Notes under the pieces: model-generated
Told to the model about the DNA's origin: nothing
The model's input: the letters and a program-made list of their open reading frames with translations, nothing else
Database searches by the model: none
NCBI RefSeq assembly: GCF_000208745.1
Contig: NC_030851.1
Location: 17,483,752 to 17,547,751, forward strand
Direction: 5' to 3'
From: Theobroma cacao
Lineage: Eukaryota > Streptophyta > Magnoliopsida > Malvales > Malvaceae
DNA: 64,000 bases
Shown: positions 60,121 through 64,000 of the stretch, in pieces
Layout of the letters: each line of letters opens with the position of its first letter
Position numbering within the stretch: the stretch's first letter is position 1
Translations under genes and position numbers: made by a program

Positions 60121-62344
60121 TTATGTTTTCTTTAATAAACGTAAAACCCCATCATCCAAATGATGGATGCTTGTATTCACGTTGACTTTTAGGGTTCTCA
60201 AGTATTCGATTCCATCATAATACAGGTCATAATCAAATCCAATGATAATCTTGTATTTTTGCAATTTTTTGAAGAACAGGTCTTTTGCCACAATGTTGAC
60301 ATCAGGAATACAAACAATTAAAGTGGTCAAACAAGACAAGTTCTTTAATTCAGCTTGACAAGCATTGCTTCCTTGGTCCCATTCAACAAAACTTGTATCA
60401 ATATATAATTCTTCTAAGTTGGACAAACTTGATAAAACACCTGCTAGAATTATAAGTTTGTGACAATATCTCAAATCTAATAATTTTAACTTATTCAATT
60501 GCCCTATTTCCTCACTTAGCATTACACTGGAACAGCTGAAAAGACCAAGAATTTCTAGATTCTTAAGTTTTCACAGATTGAACATATCCCCCAGCACACA
60601 TTCATTTAGGCAAAATGATCCAAGGCTTGTTGGGAGATTAATTAAGGAAAATTTCATTTTAAGCAAATCTAAGACTTTGAGATTTTTCATTTTCTCAAAA
60701 AAGTTAGCTGGTATTTCCACAAAAGAACCCTTGCTACCCATACAGAAAAATTCAAGTTGTGGACATTCCAACTCAGGAGGAAGCTTCTCAACATTATCAA
60801 AACTCAAACTAATCATTTTAAAGTTTCTCAGCATCTCTTCATCTGGCCAGTCGTCAAAAACACCCTATTATGGCTGTAACTATCATTATCAAGTCCTTAA
60901 CATTATCATGAACATTATCAAGTCCCTAGAGGCAATTGCTAAGGCCACATCACAATCGAAGTCATGCATATCGAAGTGCTCATGGCTGTAACTATCATCC
61001 AACAAACAAAAGGCTATGAGGTTACTTACCAGAGTCAACACTCTGTCTCGCGTGTTTTCTACTGTCTGGACATCATTAAATAAACGTAATCTCATGCCAT
61101 ATCTCACCAAGTCCTCAAAACGAGCATTATGGCCTAGTAGACCGCAAAGCAAGAAAGTCTGTCTGTGTTCCTCACTTCCAAAGAATTGTAACTCAGCTTT
61201 ATAGCTGAATATAAAGTTGCTGGTATCCCTGTGAAGCTGCTTGGAGAAGGACTCTGAAGTTTCAAAGAAGCATCCTTCCATGCATACATATCTTTGCTTT
61301 TCAAAGCTCTTGCGACTGGCAATCCTTCACACTTTTTGGTTACCTCAGTTGCTACAGATCGTAACTCAAGATCTTCAAAATTGTTCTCAACCATCTCCTT
61401 AAACAGGTCCCAAGCTTCTGTTTCATTCAAAACATCGATTGCAAAAGTATTCTTAACACCTATCTCATTGATTAGAAGATCTTGATTTCTTGACGTCAGC
61501 AGTATCTTGCATCCCTCGTGTTGATCTCCAAAAGGAATTCCGACTTCTTCTAGATCTAGTCTCGCCCAAATATCATCTAAAACAATGAGAATCTTCTTCT
61601 CTTTCTTCAACCTTTCCGACAACAAAAGCGCTCTCACCGGTGTACTCTTTCCTTCTAAATTAATCTTAAGAAGCCCGCAATTTCGTCTTGGATTTTCTCA
61701 ATATTAGGCGTCTGAGTTACAGTTGTTTTAACCACCCAGTCAAATAAGTTATCCTCTTCAACTTGTACGGTAACTTGATTGACTAGTGTGGATTTGCCCA
61801 CACCACCCGTCCCGTACACCCCTACCGTGCTGATGGCAGAATCTTTTAATACCTCTATAACTCCGTCCAAAACCTCCTTTCTTAAATCAAAAGCCTTATA
61901 ATTTTTAGAAGCTGCACACTTGGGGGCTTCTAGAACATCACGGTATCCCGCTCCGTTAAATTGACAGTACTGTTGGATAAGATCGTCAACAGCCGCGACA
62001 CCTTCTTCTGCTTTCTTGCTAATCTGGTAGCGAGACTTGAAGTTGTTTTTTGCTTTGTCTTCAAGATCCTTCATTTTCTTCACATCTTCATTGATTACCT
62101 TATCCACTGTCTTGCACCAAAGCTCGACGTCCGGTTTTATCTTCTCCCCTTTCCTGTCTGCAACATCGACCTCTAGCTGCACACTTGTTCTTTTTGCTTT
62201 CAACACCTCAAGTTTATTCTCGAACTTGTCAACATTTTTCTTGTAGATGAATACATATCTCATATGTCGTTTAATTTCTTAGAAGATGCCTTTCGCAGCT
62301 TCCGAAGAAGCGTTGGCGCAGGCGCCAATAGCACAACCTTTCAT
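60121..62344 (-). pseudogene. CC-NBS-LRR disease-resistance gene, broken and 3'-truncated
   Basis: The ATG at 62,344 opens a coiled-coil NLR of the RPS2/At4g27190 type (intracellular effector receptor). A TAA (62,281-62,279) follows at codon 22. The CC domain (62,263-61,860) is open. The P-loop GTGGVGKST is intact at about 61,785-61,813. A one-base frameshift at 61,655-61,665 precedes kinase-2 (ILIVLDDIW, about 61,565-61,592) and GCKILLTSRN. At the GLPL motif the sequence reads CEGLPVARAL, as if about five residues were lost. A second frameshift lies near 61,178. The MHD motif (FDMHD) is intact at about 60,965. LRRs (60,834-60,121) are interrupted by a TGA at 60,571 and end after a few repeats where viral DNA begins. 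Intact relatives are several hundred residues longer. Confidence 0.88.
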
Positions 62345-64000
62345 TTTTTTTATTCAACAGACAAGTAAACCAAATGACAGAAGAACAGAGACAACAGGGG
62401 ATCGAGCAGACCCAACAATGAAAACGGCAAGAACTAATATATTAATAATGATGTGGGCAAGTGAAAGAATCAGAATAGTAAGAAATTGGACATGGCGGCT
62501 TTCTCCATAAGCTATAGCTATGAACAAAGAGGCAACTAAGAATCAAAGTGAAAGGCTATGGTTTTTTGGGTGTAAAGCAGAGGAATGTGAGAAGCCGACA
62601 CTTCGAGGTGGATAACAAGAGACGAGAAGGAAACAACAGAGCAAGCGAAATAAAAAGTAGCGAAGAAAGATGAAAGTGATGAGTTAGAGGGGAGCGTTGT
62701 GTTAAACAACAGAGCAAGCTGTACACCACTCTCACACCACAGCTTCGCATTATGTATCAGAATCATGGGTCACCAAAGGCAATGATTGACTCTTGACGTG
62801 CATCAAATAAGACACAAGGGGTCGGGGCCCCTAGCTCAGCTATTGTACTGTATAATTTAAAACGGGCGAGCTTTTCTTTCACGTGTGAACAGTATACTGA
62901 TTGTTCAAATATAAAGAAAGGCTTAACCAAAAGTCTTCGTTTTTACGCACAAGATTTTCATATTCCCTTGTGATGCAATGCAAGTCTTCACGTTGTACGG
63001 TCTCCAGTGAAACTTTGGTCCGCCCTGTTCTGCTTCCATTTGCTTTCCTCTGTTACACTCTCGCAGCTAGCTTTTTCACGACCATTGAATTCTTGCAGAC
63101 TGCTTTGTCCATTATTAAAGACAAGACGGATAGCTATCTTTGACGTGTGCAGACTGCTTTTGTCCATTTATAAGGTAAGTCTTCATTTTTACGTTTTCAT
63201 CTATGATGTAGGCTCCACAAATGAATACTTTGGAGCGGAAGATGAGGCGAAAGTGATCCTTCACAATTGTCTATGCAACTTGTTATGCTTTATGAAAGGG
63301 AAATAGGAGATTCAACGTTTGATTATTTGCAGAGGTAATGTAAATTATGGTTTTCATGAGAAAAATCAGAAGTCATGACTCTTGTTTAGTATATATTTTT
63401 GGAACTCTGAAATAGATCATGGAGAGAAGCACTTCAATCCCATTGCTTTGTGAGAGTTGTAAAAACAAAAAGATTATGGAGAAACCAATTTTAGATACAC
63501 AGGGTATATGTTTTGAGAGGTTGTGAAGTGTAATTAAAGACTTTTGCAAATCTTTCTCTCATATTTAATGCAAATGCACCCTGAAAAAGAAATTAGAGTT
63601 GTGGCAGATGATGAAAGATGTACAACAGCTCCAGGGTCACCATGATATAGATCTCACCATTTGTCATTAGAGATGTAAAAGGTACTTAGCTAGTTGATTC
63701 AATATTCTTGAAGAGTTAGGATAAATTTCTCCTTCCCAAAATTGTAAATTTTTAAAAATAAAAATAATAGCTACAAAATGCAAGAAAGGGTACTCTATTC
63801 AATTTCAATTATTTCCTTGTGGTGATAGTGATAAAACTTTCTATTTAAACATAATTGAAGGCAAAATATAAAATACAAATATTTGTTTTTTATGTATATT
63901 TTTTAAAGTAATTTATTAAAAACAATTTAAATGCATATTTCGCACTTTATATACCACCAAATTAACATTAAGCCACTTAGTCAATCCTTGACACTAGAAT
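62345..64000. other. Upstream flank of the NLR, no gene seen
   Basis: The part next to the ATG would be the NLR promoter; no clear TATA box was settled. Open frames here are short and unlike known proteins. A short direct repeat (TGCAGACTGCTTTGTCCATT-like) occurs at about 63,097 and 63,148. Confidence 0.4.

Overview
The window is plant nuclear DNA, almost certainly a core eudicot. It is AT-rich and intron-bearing, and it is packed with nested transposable elements: a SIRE-like Ty1/copia element, an RPA-encoding Helitron, hAT elements, long solo LTRs and an endogenous plant pararetrovirus. A broken CC-NBS-LRR resistance gene lies near the right end; its style resembles Malvaceae genes such as those of cacao, but that species guess is weak. 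I see no intact host protein-coding gene. Every recognisable coding region carries stops, frameshifts, missing exons or insertions.

Positions 1-42,540 read best as one decayed Helitron on the minus strand, inflated by later insertions. Its HUH Rep starts near 35.4 kb and runs to 31.7 kb. A Pif1-type helicase (28.5-27.0 kb) and an RPA70-like single-strand-binding protein (about 17.0-1.8 kb) follow in the same direction. Into it have gone: a 13-kb copia element (2,654-15,698, target duplication GTCTC) that itself carries a solo LTR (9,297-12,153, CCCTA); a hAT transposon (18,488-26,001, TCATTTAC) that carries another solo LTR (19,566-22,525); a solo LTR in the Rep gene (28,545-31,645, CTCAA); a solo LTR spanning an assembly gap (33,659-34,801); and a solo LTR near the 5' end (38,712-41,560). 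A three-unit tandem repeat of about 0.72-0.74 kb per unit occupies 36.5-38.6 kb. Removing insertions at their target duplications rejoins interrupted reading frames in several places (copia 3' ORF, hAT transposase, Helitron Rep), which supports the boundaries.

42.5-47.1 kb holds AT-rich sequence, repeat-like DNA of uncertain class, and a partial APS kinase pseudogene (44.7-46.7 kb). The pseudogene keeps introns but lacks the P-loop exon.

47.1-60.1 kb is a rearranged endogenous caulimovirid locus. It has an inverted fragment, then more than one genome length of broken forward sequence: movement-protein tail, coat region, protease, RT, RNase H, intergenic region with a tRNA-Met primer site, movement-protein head, then protease and RT again. 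It is split at 51,045-55,263 by two head-to-head LTR fragments forming a large inverted repeat, and these contain a 653-bp non-autonomous hAT element (52,577-53,229, GTTGTATA).

60.1-62.3 kb is a minus-strand CC-NBS-LRR pseudogene whose LRR end abuts the viral DNA. No gene is seen in 62.3-64.0 kb.
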